From Acidimicrobiia bacterium (lineage in GTDB: Bacteria > Actinomycetota > Acidimicrobiia > Acidimicrobiales > Aldehydirespiratoraceae), in assembly GCA_022821685.1 (NCBI GenBank), contig JAJEDD010000034.1, positions 89,811-153,810 on the forward strand: a DNA stretch of 64,000 bases, written 5' to 3'. Numbering within the stretch: the stretch's first letter is position 1; the number at the start of each line of letters is the position of its first letter. The translations under genes were made by a program, and so were the position numbers. Shown here one piece after another: positions 1 through 6,895 of this stretch. The notes beneath the pieces are model-generated. The model saw only the letters and a program-made list of their open reading frames with translations, was not told the origin of the DNA and searched no databases.

Positions 1-389
1 CGGCCCTCGGCGACCCGCTCGTGGCCGCGGCCCCGGCGGGTCAGGCCGAGAGCCCCCAGCGGCGTCTCCACGAAGTGGGGGGTGGCCGCGGCCAGCATGC
101 TCTCGCGCACGGTGAGGGTGGTGAATCCGACCGGCGTCTGGAAGGTCCGTATCAGCCCCATCTCGGCCACCCGCCACGGCGGCAGGCTGTCGATGCGCCG
201 GCCGCCGAAGGTGATCGACCCCCGGTCGGGCGGGTCGAAGCCGGTAATGGCGTTGAACAGGGTGGTCTTGCCCGCCCCGTTGGGGCCGATCAGCGCAGTG
301 ATCTGGTCCTGGGGCATCACCGCCGACACGTCGTCCACCGCCACCACGCCCCCGAAGGTCTTGCGGACCGCGTCGAGCACCAGTTCCAT
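1..389 (-). CDS. livG: Branched-chain amino acid-type ABC transporter ATP-binding protein (partial, C-terminus beyond window)
   Basis: ATP-binding subunit of a Liv/HAAT-family importer that would power uptake of branched-chain amino acids, amides or other small carboxylates. Only the first ~129 residues are present; the gene runs off the left edge. The sequence begins MELVLDAVRKTFGG and carries a Walker A motif GPNGAGKTT at residues 35-43, followed by FNAITGFDPPDRG, typical of LivG. The ATG at 389 lies 8 bp after the livM stop, so it is the next gene of the minus-strand operon livK-livH-livM-livG. A livF gene is expected beyond the edge. The family is clear; the true substrate is not. Confidence 0.93.
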   Translation of the reverse strand, partial: MELVLDAVRKTFGGVVAVDDVSAVMPQDQITALIGPNGAGKTTLFNAITGFDPPDRGSITFGGRRIDSLPPWRVAEMGLIRTFQTPVGFTTLTVRESMLAAATPHFVETPLGALGLTRRGRGHERVAEG

Positions 390-397
390 GCCGGCCC

Positions 398-1384
398 CTA
401 TCCGCCCGACGTCGCCGCGGGCTCGGCCGGCCGCGGATCGCGGGCGCGGCTGTTCGAGCGGCCCCCGGCCCCGAAGGCGGTCCGCTCCGAGAACAGCCCG
501 TCGGGACGGAAGCGCAGCACCAGCACCAGCAGCAGGCCCACCAGAAACGGCTCGATGGCCACCAGGATGTTGATGTGGGCCGGATCGACCTCGATCAGCC
601 CCACCGCCTCGGTGAACACGATCAGCACGAAAGCGCCGGCCAGGCCGCCCCGGATGCTGCCGATGCCCCCGATCACCAGCGCGGTCCACACCGTGAAGGT
701 GATGCCCGGCGCGAACAGCTGCGGCGAGATGGCCCGGATGTAGAACAGGTACACCGGGGCGGTGGCCCCGATGAGCACCCCGGCCAGAACGAAGGTCTGG
801 ATCCTCATGCGGTTGACCCGCTTGCCCAGAGCCAGCGCCACGGCCTCGTTGTCGCGGGCGGCCCGCAGCGTGCGACCGAAGGGAGAGACGCCGATCTGGC
901 GGGTCACCAGGTACATCACTGCCGCGGCCGCCGCCGCGATGGCGAGCAGCACGTAGTTGTACTCGCGGCCGGAGACGAAGCTGTCGAAGGGCCGGTTGAT
1001 GTTGGGGATGCCGACCGTGCCCCGGGTGAAGTCGGCCTGGATGACGACCAGCTGGCGGATGATCTCGGCGAAGGCCAGCGTGGTGATGAGGAAGTACTCG
1101 CGCCGCAATCGCAGCGCGGGCGCGCCGATGGCGAAGGCCACCAATCCGGTGAACAGCGCGGCCAGCGGCCAAGCCACCCACATCGACAGTCCGGGCGCGA
1201 AGCGCATGTCGAGATCCGGCCCGGCAGTGAGGATCACGTAGCAGTAGCTGCCCGAGGCCAGCAGCCCGGCGATGCCGAGATCCCACATCCCGCCCCAGCC
1301 CGACTCGACGTTGAGCGCCATGGCCAGGCTGGCGTAGATCAGCGCCAGCGTGAGCACGCCCACCCAGAAGATGGGATTGGTCAC
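398..1384 (-). CDS. livM: Branched-chain amino acid-type ABC transporter permease LivM
   Basis: Inner-membrane permease of the Liv-type importer, 328 aa, with about eight to ten hydrophobic segments from the N-terminus (FWVGVLTLALIYASLAMAL) onward. The cytoplasmic coupling loop ALALGKRVNRMRIQ near residue 190 matches the LivM subfamily, which interacts with LivG/LivF. The last ~25 residues are a hydrophilic Ser/Arg/Ala-rich tail. It starts 31 bp after livH and ends 8 bp before livG, so co-transcription is expected. It would pair with LivH as a heterodimeric channel. Substrate cannot be told from sequence; the divergent dioxygenase operon makes an aromatic or carboxylate substrate possible. 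Confidence 0.93.
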   Translation of the reverse strand: MTNPIFWVGVLTLALIYASLAMALNVESGWGGMWDLGIAGLLASGSYCYVILTAGPDLDMRFAPGLSMWVAWPLAALFTGLVAFAIGAPALRLRREYFLITTLAFAEIIRQLVVIQADFTRGTVGIPNINRPFDSFVSGREYNYVLLAIAAAAAAVMYLVTRQIGVSPFGRTLRAARDNEAVALALGKRVNRMRIQTFVLAGVLIGATAPVYLFYIRAISPQLFAPGITFTVWTALVIGGIGSIRGGLAGAFVLIVFTEAVGLIEVDPAHINILVAIEPFLVGLLLVLVLRFRPDGLFSERTAFGAGGRSNSRARDPRPAEPAATSGG

Positions 1385-1415
1385 GGGCGAGCCGCCTCTG
1401 CAGGAACGGCGGCGG

Positions 1416-2285
1416 TCATGCCGCCACCGCGTCCTTGCGGCGCTGGATCGACAGGATCCCCTCGGGCCGCAGTATCAGCACCGCCACCAGCACGCCGAAG
1501 GCGACCACCGGCCGGTAGGCGGTGGGGATGAACAGCGCGGAGACGTCCATCATGATCCCCAGCAGCAGCCCGGCCAGGATCACCCCGGTGATGCTGCGCA
1601 GCCCGCCCAGCACGGCCGCGGCCAGCACTATCAGGATGTTGTGCCAGCCGATCTCGGTGTTGACCGAGCCCAGCACCCCGAGCATCACGCCGGCCATGGC
1701 CCCGAAGGCCGAGCTGATGAACCAGATGGTGTGAGACACGGTCCGCACCGGCACGCCCCGCACCCGGGCCAGGTCGTCGTTGCTGGCCACGGACCGGATG
1801 GCCCGGCCCAGCCCGGTGGAGTTGAGGAACAGCTGGAGCGCGGCGATGCTGCCGAACGCCAGCCCGATGATCACCAGTTCGTTGGTGGCGATGCCGATGC
1901 CGCCGATGCGGTGCAGGCTGCCCGACACGTCGGGGTAGAAGCGGGCCTGGGTTCCGAAAAGGGCGAGGATGGCGGCGTACATCATCAGGGCCAGCCCGAT
2001 GGAGGTGAACAGCAGCACCGTTCCGCCCTGGTGGCGCACCGGCGCGAAGAAGACCGCGGCCAGCACCACGCCCAGCGCCCCGAGGCCGACCACGGTGATG
2101 GCGCCGGCCGCGAAGATGTTCATCCCGTAGGTGTCCACCAGCACCACTCCCACGAACGCGCCCAGCGCCATCATCTGGGCGTGGGCGATGTTGAGGAAGT
2201 TCTCGGTCTGGCGCACCAGCGCGAAGCCCAGGGTCGCCACGGCCAGGATGCTGCCAGTGACGATCCCGAAGACGACGTTCTGCAC
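1416..2285 (-). CDS. livH: Branched-chain amino acid-type ABC transporter permease LivH
   Basis: Second membrane-spanning permease of the importer, 289 aa, a usual length for LivH. The N-terminus MQNVVFGIVTGSILAVATLG and the segment TENFLNIAHAQMMALGAF are characteristic of LivH, and the loop VRGVPVRTVSHTIWFISSAFGAMAG is the ATPase-coupling region. The C-terminus is short and positively charged (QRRKDAVAA). It lies between the substrate-binding protein gene, 80 bp upstream and separated by a GC-rich hairpin, and livM 31 bp downstream. Confidence 0.94.
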   Translation of the reverse strand: MQNVVFGIVTGSILAVATLGFALVRQTENFLNIAHAQMMALGAFVGVVLVDTYGMNIFAAGAITVVGLGALGVVLAAVFFAPVRHQGGTVLLFTSIGLALMMYAAILALFGTQARFYPDVSGSLHRIGGIGIATNELVIIGLAFGSIAALQLFLNSTGLGRAIRSVASNDDLARVRGVPVRTVSHTIWFISSAFGAMAGVMLGVLGSVNTEIGWHNILIVLAAAVLGGLRSITGVILAGLLLGIMMDVSALFIPTAYRPVVAFGVLVAVLILRPEGILSIQRRKDAVAA

Positions 2286-2318
2286 TGCTGATCTCCGGGG
2301 GCAAGCGACCCCCGGCGA

Positions 2319-2342
2319 CCGGCCCGGACTTCGCCGGGCCGG
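2319..2342 (-). terminator. GC-rich hairpin between livK and livH (attenuator-like)
   Basis: A perfect 9-bp stem (CCGGCCCGG / CCGGGCCGG) encloses the 6-nt loop ACTTCG in the 80-bp gap between the substrate-binding protein gene and livH. No T-run follows, so it is more likely a partial terminator or mRNA-stabilising hairpin. Such elements commonly give binding-protein mRNA in excess over permease mRNA. Confidence 0.5.
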
Positions 2343-2365
2343 CCGCCGTCAGGGTCTCGTCAAGG

Positions 2366-3601
2366 TCAGGACGGCTTGACCAGGGTGGGGTCGAGCTCGA
2401 TGTTCTCGCGCACGTCCCAGGCTCCGTCCTCTACGTGGATCACGGCCATCACCGGCGACAGCAGGTTGCCGACGCTGTTGAGGTTGAGGTTGGAGGTGGT
2501 GCCGTGGTAGTCGATTTCGTTGCCGGCTTCGAGCTGGGCCACTCCGTCGGCGTAGGTGAACACCTCCACGCCGGGCGGGTTGGCGATGTCGGGGATGGCC
2601 GCGGCCACTGCGGCGCCGTCGGTGGTGCCGGCCGCGGCCATGGCCAGGCCCAAGATGATGTACTGGTCGTACTGCCAGGCGTCGTAGAACGCGATCTCCG
2701 GCGGGTCGCCGATCTTGGCCTCGAAGCGGGGCACGTAGGCGTCCCACGCCGGGTTGGACTCGGTGTCATATGCGGTGGCGCCCACGATGGCCGACGCGCC
2801 GTCCACGCCGCCGACGATCTCGGCGATCTCGGGGCTGAGCAGGTCGGTGGTGAAGATCATCGGGATGTCGGTGTAGCCGCGGCGCTGCCACTCGTTCAGC
2901 AGCGGCACGCCGGTCTCGAACCCCGCGGCGATGTACACCGCGTCGGGGCCTGACTCGAAGGCCTGCGCGACCTGCGCGGCGTAGGTGGTCTCACCGGCGT
3001 TGAAGCGGACGTCTTCGGTGACGGTGCCGCCCATCTGCTCGGTGAACACCGACTTGAACACGTTGGCGGGGCTCTCGGTGCCCTCGCTCAGCTCGACCAG
3101 CATGGCCACGCTGGTGTAGCCCTCGTCGCGGGCCACCTGCGCGCCCACGATGCCGTTGTCGGTGTCAGACGGGATGATCCTGAACACCATGTCGCCGCCG
3201 GTGCTGTCGAGTTCGGTGGTGCCACAAGTGCTGCAGATCGTGGGGATCTGCAGCTCGTGCACCGTCTCGAAGATGGCGATCATGCCGTCGGACTCGATCC
3301 CGCCCAAAGCATGGATGCCGTCCACCTCGGTCAACTCCGCGAAGCCCGACACCGCGCCCTCGGGCGTGGAACCGTTGTCCTCAACGACGAGCTCCACGTC
3401 GCGGCCCAGCACACCGCCGCCCGCGTTGAGCTCCTCCACGGCCACCTCGGCCGCGGCCAGCGCCCAATGGCCCCACGGGCCATAGTCGCCGGACTGTCCG
3501 TTGAGGAAGCCGAGCTTGACCGGCCCCTCGTCCTCGTCGTCTGAGCTGCACGCCGCGGCGATCAGGCCGAACGCGAGCAGACCAATGAGAATGCGCTTCA
3601 C
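2366..3601 (-). CDS. livK: Branched-chain amino acid-type ABC transporter substrate-binding lipoprotein
   Basis: Extracytoplasmic ligand-binding protein, 411 aa. It starts with a lipoprotein signal peptide, and Cys18 in the lipobox AAAC would be lipidated and anchor it to the membrane. A short acidic linker (SSDDEDEG) leads into a periplasmic-binding fold type I domain: VKLGFLNGQSGDYGPWGHW, then ELNAGGGVLGRDVELVVEDNGS, the standard LivK opening. It is first in the minus-strand operon and divergent from the Rieske oxygenase genes, with a shared 351-bp intergenic region. Ligand specificity is not readable from the sequence; the family covers amino acids, amides, urea and aromatic acids. Confidence 0.92.
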   Translation of the reverse strand: MKRILIGLLAFGLIAAACSSDDEDEGPVKLGFLNGQSGDYGPWGHWALAAAEVAVEELNAGGGVLGRDVELVVEDNGSTPEGAVSGFAELTEVDGIHALGGIESDGMIAIFETVHELQIPTICSTCGTTELDSTGGDMVFRIIPSDTDNGIVGAQVARDEGYTSVAMLVELSEGTESPANVFKSVFTEQMGGTVTEDVRFNAGETTYAAQVAQAFESGPDAVYIAAGFETGVPLLNEWQRRGYTDIPMIFTTDLLSPEIAEIVGGVDGASAIVGATAYDTESNPAWDAYVPRFEAKIGDPPEIAFYDAWQYDQYIILGLAMAAAGTTDGAAVAAAIPDIANPPGVEVFTYADGVAQLEAGNEIDYHGTTSNLNLNSVGNLLSPVMAVIHVEDGAWDVRENIELDPTLVKPS

Positions 3602-3737
3602 TTGGGTGTCTCCTTCCAGGTACCGGGCCGGGTGGACCCAGCCGACGTCTCCTGAGCCATAGCGTTACACCAAATCGGACCGCTGGCCTATTCGGGGCGA
3701 AATGTCTGACAGACCGGCGCCGCGGTGCAGCCGGCCC

Positions 3738-3762
3738 CGTCCCTGGTTGGGCTTGCTGCAAG
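3738..3762 (+). repeat. 25-bp direct repeat, left copy
   Basis: The block CGTCCCTGGTTGGGCTTGCT followed by GCAAG occurs here and again, identical, at 3876-3900. Similarity extends about 9 bp further left with mismatches. The two copies bracket the dispersed repeat element at 3763-3849. Confidence 0.85.
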
Positions 3763-3849
3763 AGGCCGAGCGAATTGGTGAGCGATCCGGCCCATGCGGG
3801 CGAGGCCGTGGCCCGAGCGGCCCGTGAGCGCAGCGAACAAGAGCGGGAA
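3763..3849 (+). repeat. Dispersed intergenic repeat, copy A
   Basis: Copy of a repeat family found at six places in the window. Conserved blocks in order are GGCCGAGCG, GATCCGGCCC, GCGGGCGAGGCCGTGGCCC, GAGCGGCCCGTGAGCGC and AGCGAACAAGAGCGGGA. It lies between two 25-bp direct repeats upstream of the Rieske oxygenase. Confidence 0.85.
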
Positions 3850-3875
3850 AGGCCCCGCGGCGGCGCGGCTGGCCT

Positions 3876-3900
3876 CGTCCCTGGTTGGGCTTGCTGCAAG
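3876..3900 (+). repeat. 25-bp direct repeat, right copy
   Basis: Identical to 3738-3762; ends 52 bp before the Rieske oxygenase start and directly precedes the putative -10 box at 3911-3916. Confidence 0.85.
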
Positions 3901-3952
3901 GCGTGCGACATATAGTTGCTGCGTCGCATGCCGAGCTGAACGGGGGAGGCCA

Positions 3953-4921
3953 ATGAGCAACGCGCTGCGCCAGTACTGGCACCCGGTGGCCGCAGTTTCC
4001 GAGCTTGACCGCGGGCCGGTCGCCACCACGCTGCTGGGCGAGGACCTGGTGGTGTACCGCTCCGGCGACGAGATCTGCGCCCTGCAGGATCTGTGCATCC
4101 ATCGGGGCACGCCGCTGTCGCTTGGATCGGTCAACGCCGAGGGCTGCATCGTGTGTCCCTACCACGGCTGGTCCTACGACTCCGGCGGCAAGTGCGTGCA
4201 CATCCCGTCGCAGCCGCCGGACCGCCAGCGCATCCCGTCGCAGGCGCGGGTGCCGTCCTACCGCACCGCGGCGCACTACGGGCTGGTGTATGTGGCCCTC
4301 GACGAGCCGGTGGCGCCGGTGCCGGACTTCCCCGAGTACTACGACGACGGCTTCCACATGATCAGGCCGGGGGAGTGGACCTGGAACGCCAGCGCGGCCC
4401 GCTTCGTGGAGAACGCCATCGACACGTCGCATCTGCCCATCGTGCATCCGGGCCTTCTGGCCGACGCTTCGGCCACCGTGATTTCTCCCTTCGACATGGA
4501 GGAGACCGACCGGGGCTACGCCTTCTCGGCGAGGCGCCACGACGTGGACGAGGCCATGTTCGGCGACGCCGACGAGCTGGTCACCCAGAAGACCTGGGTG
4601 GAGATCCCGTTCAGCTGGCGCCTGCTGATCACCGCCGAGTCCCAGAGCACGGTGGTGTTCATCGCCAACCAGCCGGTGTCGATCAACCAGGTGCGCTTCT
4701 GGGAGTACGTCGGCGTCAAGGGCCGCCAGGACCAGACCGACGACGAGATCATCGCCTTCCACCGCAAGGTCATCGAACAGGACCGCCACATCGTCGAGAA
4801 CCAGAAGCCCGAGATGCTGCCGCTCGACATCACCGCCGAGCTGCATCTGCGGGTGGCCGACGAGCCCGCCCTCGAGTACCGGCGCCGCCTGGCCGCGGTG
4901 GCCGGCGCCGAATACGCCTGA
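3953..4921 (+). CDS. Rieske [2Fe-2S] non-haem iron oxygenase (VanA-like)
   Basis: Predicted oxygenase component that hydroxylates or demethylates a small organic, probably aromatic, substrate, 322 aa. The Rieske cluster ligands are C-x-H (CIHRG) and C-x2-H (CPYHGW), about residues 46-68. The mononuclear iron site follows in ENAIDTSHLPIVH (Asp/His/His facial triad region). Length and architecture resemble vanillate O-demethylase oxygenase and related single-polypeptide oxygenases. The start at 3953 has a good GGGGGAGG ribosome site; the frame is open further upstream, but that part is repeat DNA. It is followed 76 bp later by dioxygenase alpha and beta subunits. No ferredoxin or reductase gene is adjacent, so electrons must come from elsewhere. 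Confidence 0.9.
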   Translation: MSNALRQYWHPVAAVSELDRGPVATTLLGEDLVVYRSGDEICALQDLCIHRGTPLSLGSVNAEGCIVCPYHGWSYDSGGKCVHIPSQPPDRQRIPSQARVPSYRTAAHYGLVYVALDEPVAPVPDFPEYYDDGFHMIRPGEWTWNASAARFVENAIDTSHLPIVHPGLLADASATVISPFDMEETDRGYAFSARRHDVDEAMFGDADELVTQKTWVEIPFSWRLLITAESQSTVVFIANQPVSINQVRFWEYVGVKGRQDQTDDEIIAFHRKVIEQDRHIVENQKPEMLPLDITAELHLRVADEPALEYRRRLAAVAGAEYA

Positions 4922-4997
4922 TCCGCCTGCCCCATACGCCTTTGCGCACGACCCGATACGCCCGGCCTGACACGCCCGCCCCGAAAGGAGAGCGTCC

Positions 4998-6260
4998 ATG
5001 ACGACGACAGCCATGAGCCTCGAATGGCCTGCTGAGGACTTCAGCCGAATCCCGTTCGCGGCCTACCTCGACGAGGACATCTACGTGGAGGAGCAGGAGC
5101 GGATCTTCCGGGGCCCGGTGTGGTCGTATTTGGCCCTCGAGGCCGAGATCCCCGAAGCGGGCGACTTCATCACCACCTACGTGGGCGACACGCCGGTGCT
5201 GGTCAACCGCCAGCGCGACGGCGAGGTCTCCGCCTTCGTCAACCGCTGCATGCACCGGGGCTCGATGCTCAAGCGCGAGTGCCGGGGCAACGCCACCATG
5301 CACACCTGTCTCTACCACCAGTGGGCCTACGACCTCACCGGCCAGCTGCGGGCGGTGCCCTTCGCCAAGGGGCACATGGGCCGGGGCGGGCTGCCGGCGG
5401 ACTTCGACATCAAGTCTGTGAAGCTCACCGCGATGCGGGTGGAGAGCTACCGGGGGGTGCTGTTCGGGACGTTCTGTGACGACACCGAGCCGCTGGCCGA
5501 CTACCTGGGCGCCAACGTGCGGGCCGAGCTCGACCGGGTCTTCAACCGGCCCCTCAACCTGCTCGGCTACCAGCGCCAGCGCATCCTCGGCAACTGGAAG
5601 CTCTACAACGACAACGTGCGCGACCCCAACCACGGCGCGCTGCTGCACATGTTCCACGCCACCTTCGGCCTGTACCGGCCCACCCAGCGCGGCGGGGTGA
5701 AGCTCGACGACCGGGGCCGCCACAACATCAGCTACTCGATGATGGGCACCAGCGACGACGACGCCGACGCCGAGGCCTTCGCCGGCACCCAGAAGGTGTT
5801 CGACAAGGGATTCCGGCTCGAGGATCCGTCGATGCTGCAGTACGACAAGGAGTTCCCCGACGACGTGTCGCTCACCATCTTGTCGATCTTCCCCAACATG
5901 GTGGTGCAGCAGATCACCAACAGCCTCTGCACCCGCCAGATCCAGACCCGGGGGCCGGGGGAGCTGGAGCTGTACTGGACCTACTTCGGCTACGCCGACG
6001 ACGACGAGGAGATGACCCGCCACCGCCTCAACCAGGCCAACCTGGTCGGTCCGGGCGGGCTGATCTCCATGGAGGACGGCGAGGCGGTGGAGATGGTGCA
6101 CCGGGCGGTCAAGCGCGAGCAGGACGACCACGGCATCGTCGAGATCGGCGGCAAGGGCGAGATCGGCGACCACGACTATCTGGTGACCGAGATCCCGATC
6201 CGGGGGTTCTGGTCGTACTACTACGACCTCATGGGCATCGAGACCGAGCAGGCGGCCTGA
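4998..6260 (+). CDS. Aromatic ring-hydroxylating dioxygenase, alpha (large) subunit
   Basis: Catalytic large subunit of a multicomponent Rieske dioxygenase, 420 aa, the usual size. The [2Fe-2S] motif is CMHRGS ... CLYHQW at about residues 85-107. The active-site iron motif NDNVRDPNHGALLHMFH supplies the bridging Asp and two His. A clear AAAGGAG ribosome site precedes the ATG. The following small-subunit gene confirms the alpha/beta class, which acts on aromatic acids or hydrocarbons to make cis-dihydrodiols. Its stop codon overlaps an ATG (TGATG at 6258-6262) of a 16-codon mini-ORF leading to the beta subunit. The substrate is unknown. Confidence 0.92.
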   Translation: MTTTAMSLEWPAEDFSRIPFAAYLDEDIYVEEQERIFRGPVWSYLALEAEIPEAGDFITTYVGDTPVLVNRQRDGEVSAFVNRCMHRGSMLKRECRGNATMHTCLYHQWAYDLTGQLRAVPFAKGHMGRGGLPADFDIKSVKLTAMRVESYRGVLFGTFCDDTEPLADYLGANVRAELDRVFNRPLNLLGYQRQRILGNWKLYNDNVRDPNHGALLHMFHATFGLYRPTQRGGVKLDDRGRHNISYSMMGTSDDDADAEAFAGTQKVFDKGFRLEDPSMLQYDKEFPDDVSLTILSIFPNMVVQQITNSLCTRQIQTRGPGELELYWTYFGYADDDEEMTRHRLNQANLVGPGGLISMEDGEAVEMVHRAVKREQDDHGIVEIGGKGEIGDHDYLVTEIPIRGFWSYYYDLMGIETEQAA

Positions 6261-6336
6261 TGGACGACAGGGACGAGCACGACGTTATGGGGATCGAGCG
6301 GGCGGCCTGATGGGCGACAGGAGCGAATACGACGCC
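6231..6336 (+). repeat. Imperfect tandem duplication of the alpha/beta gene junction
   Basis: A 56-bp unit (6231-6286) and a 50-bp unit (6287-6336) both read ATGGGSATCGAG ... GCGGCCTGATGG ... GACGACAGG/GGCGACAGG ... GACG. The second lacks 6 nt. Each holds the end of the alpha subunit (MGIE..AA stop) and the start of the beta subunit (MxDR), so the coupled stop/start has been duplicated. Confidence 0.85.
6260..6310 (+). CDS. 16-residue mini-ORF linking dioxygenase alpha and beta genes
   Basis: It starts with the ATG that overlaps the alpha stop (TGATG) and ends with a TGA that overlaps the beta start (TGATG at 6308-6312). The product would be MDDRDEHDVMGIERAA. It arises from the tandem duplication of the gene junction. 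It could preserve translational coupling across the duplicated segment; whether the peptide has any role is unknown. Confidence 0.35.
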   Translation: MDDRDEHDVMGIERAA

Positions 6337-6783
6337 ATCGTGGCGCTGCTGGCCGACTACGCGCACCTGATCGACGAGGACCGGCTGGAGGAGTGGGTCG
6401 AGCTCTTCTGCGACGACTGCACCTACAAGATCCTGTCGCGTGAGAACGTCGAGGCGGGCTACCCGCTGGAGCTGATGTCGTGCAACAGCAAGGGGATGCT
6501 GCGGGACCGGGTGGTGTCGCTGCGGGAGGCCAACCTCTACAACCTCCACACCGACAAGCACATCCTCGGCGCGGTGCGGGTGCACGGCGCCGACGATGGC
6601 GTGTGGTCGGTGCAGGCCAACTTCTCGCTGTACCAGTCCACCCTCGACGGCTCCACCGACCTGTTCGCGGTCGGCACCTACCGCGACAAGGTGGTGTTCG
6701 ACAACGGCCGCCCCCTGTTCGCGGAGAAGATCGTGATAAACGACACCTTCGCAGTAGCCAGAATGCTCTCAACCCCGATTTGA
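6310..6783 (+). CDS. Aromatic ring-hydroxylating dioxygenase, beta (small) subunit
   Basis: Structural small subunit that assembles with the alpha subunit into an alpha3beta3-type oxygenase, 157 aa, SnoaL/NTF2-like fold. Recognisable features are the N-terminal helix ADYAHLIDEDRLEEWVELFCDDCTYKI and the C-terminal VVFDNGRPLFAEKIVINDTF, typical of the BphE/BenB family. It is translationally coupled to the preceding mini-ORF through TGATG. Alternative: another SnoaL-like protein, but position after an alpha subunit makes the beta role convincing. Confidence 0.88.
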   Translation: MGDRSEYDAIVALLADYAHLIDEDRLEEWVELFCDDCTYKILSRENVEAGYPLELMSCNSKGMLRDRVVSLREANLYNLHTDKHILGAVRVHGADDGVWSVQANFSLYQSTLDGSTDLFAVGTYRDKVVFDNGRPLFAEKIVINDTFAVARMLSTPI

Positions 6784-6823
6784 GCCCACTGGGCCGGTCG
6801 AGTGACGGCGAGATTCTCAAAAT

Positions 6824-6892
6824 CTTAGATTAGCTGATCCACAAAACTTGGATTATCTGCCCTAGAGATCTAGGATTAGCAGCTATATTGAG
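6824..6892 (+). repeat. Three 23-bp direct repeats (iteron-like) upstream of the AAA ATPase
   Basis: Units start at 6824, 6847 and 6870, exactly 23 bp apart. Their first 12 bases are CTTAGATTAGCT, CTTGGATTATCT and CTAGGATTAGCA. The array is AT-rich compared with its surroundings and ends 3 bp before the GTG start at 6896. Spacing of about two helical turns fits cooperative binding of a regulator on one DNA face. Confidence 0.75.
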
Positions 6893-6895
6893 GGT

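Larger units (their letters stand above)
3602..3952. promoter_or_regulatory. Divergent intergenic region between livK and the Rieske oxygenase
   Basis: This 351-bp gap separates two divergent operons. From left to right it holds the livK leader, a 25-bp direct repeat (3738-3762 and 3876-3900), one copy of the dispersed ~90-bp repeat between them (3763-3849), and a possible -10 box TATAGT at 3911-3916. A strong Shine-Dalgarno GGGGGAGG at about 3942-3949 precedes the ATG at 3953. No gene was recognised here; open frames across the repeat recur at other copies and look like by-products of it. Confidence 0.5.

Noticed and set aside
3794..3952. Open frame extending the Rieske oxygenase upstream through the intergenic repeat.
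   Set aside because: The extra residues are repeat-derived; the ATG at 3953 has a strong ribosome site and gives the family N-terminus. The same peptides recur at other repeat copies.
3688..4149. Reverse-strand frames reading PLLFAALTGRSGHGLAR across repeat copies (also near 42883, 44322 and 52500), suggesting a repeated small protein.
   Set aside because: They lie wholly in the dispersed DNA repeat, lack consistent starts and are explained by stop-poor GC-rich sequence.
3665..6173. Long minus-strand open frames opposite the Rieske oxygenase and dioxygenase genes.
   Set aside because: They are His/Val/Gly-rich translations antisense to well-conserved genes and carry no domain.
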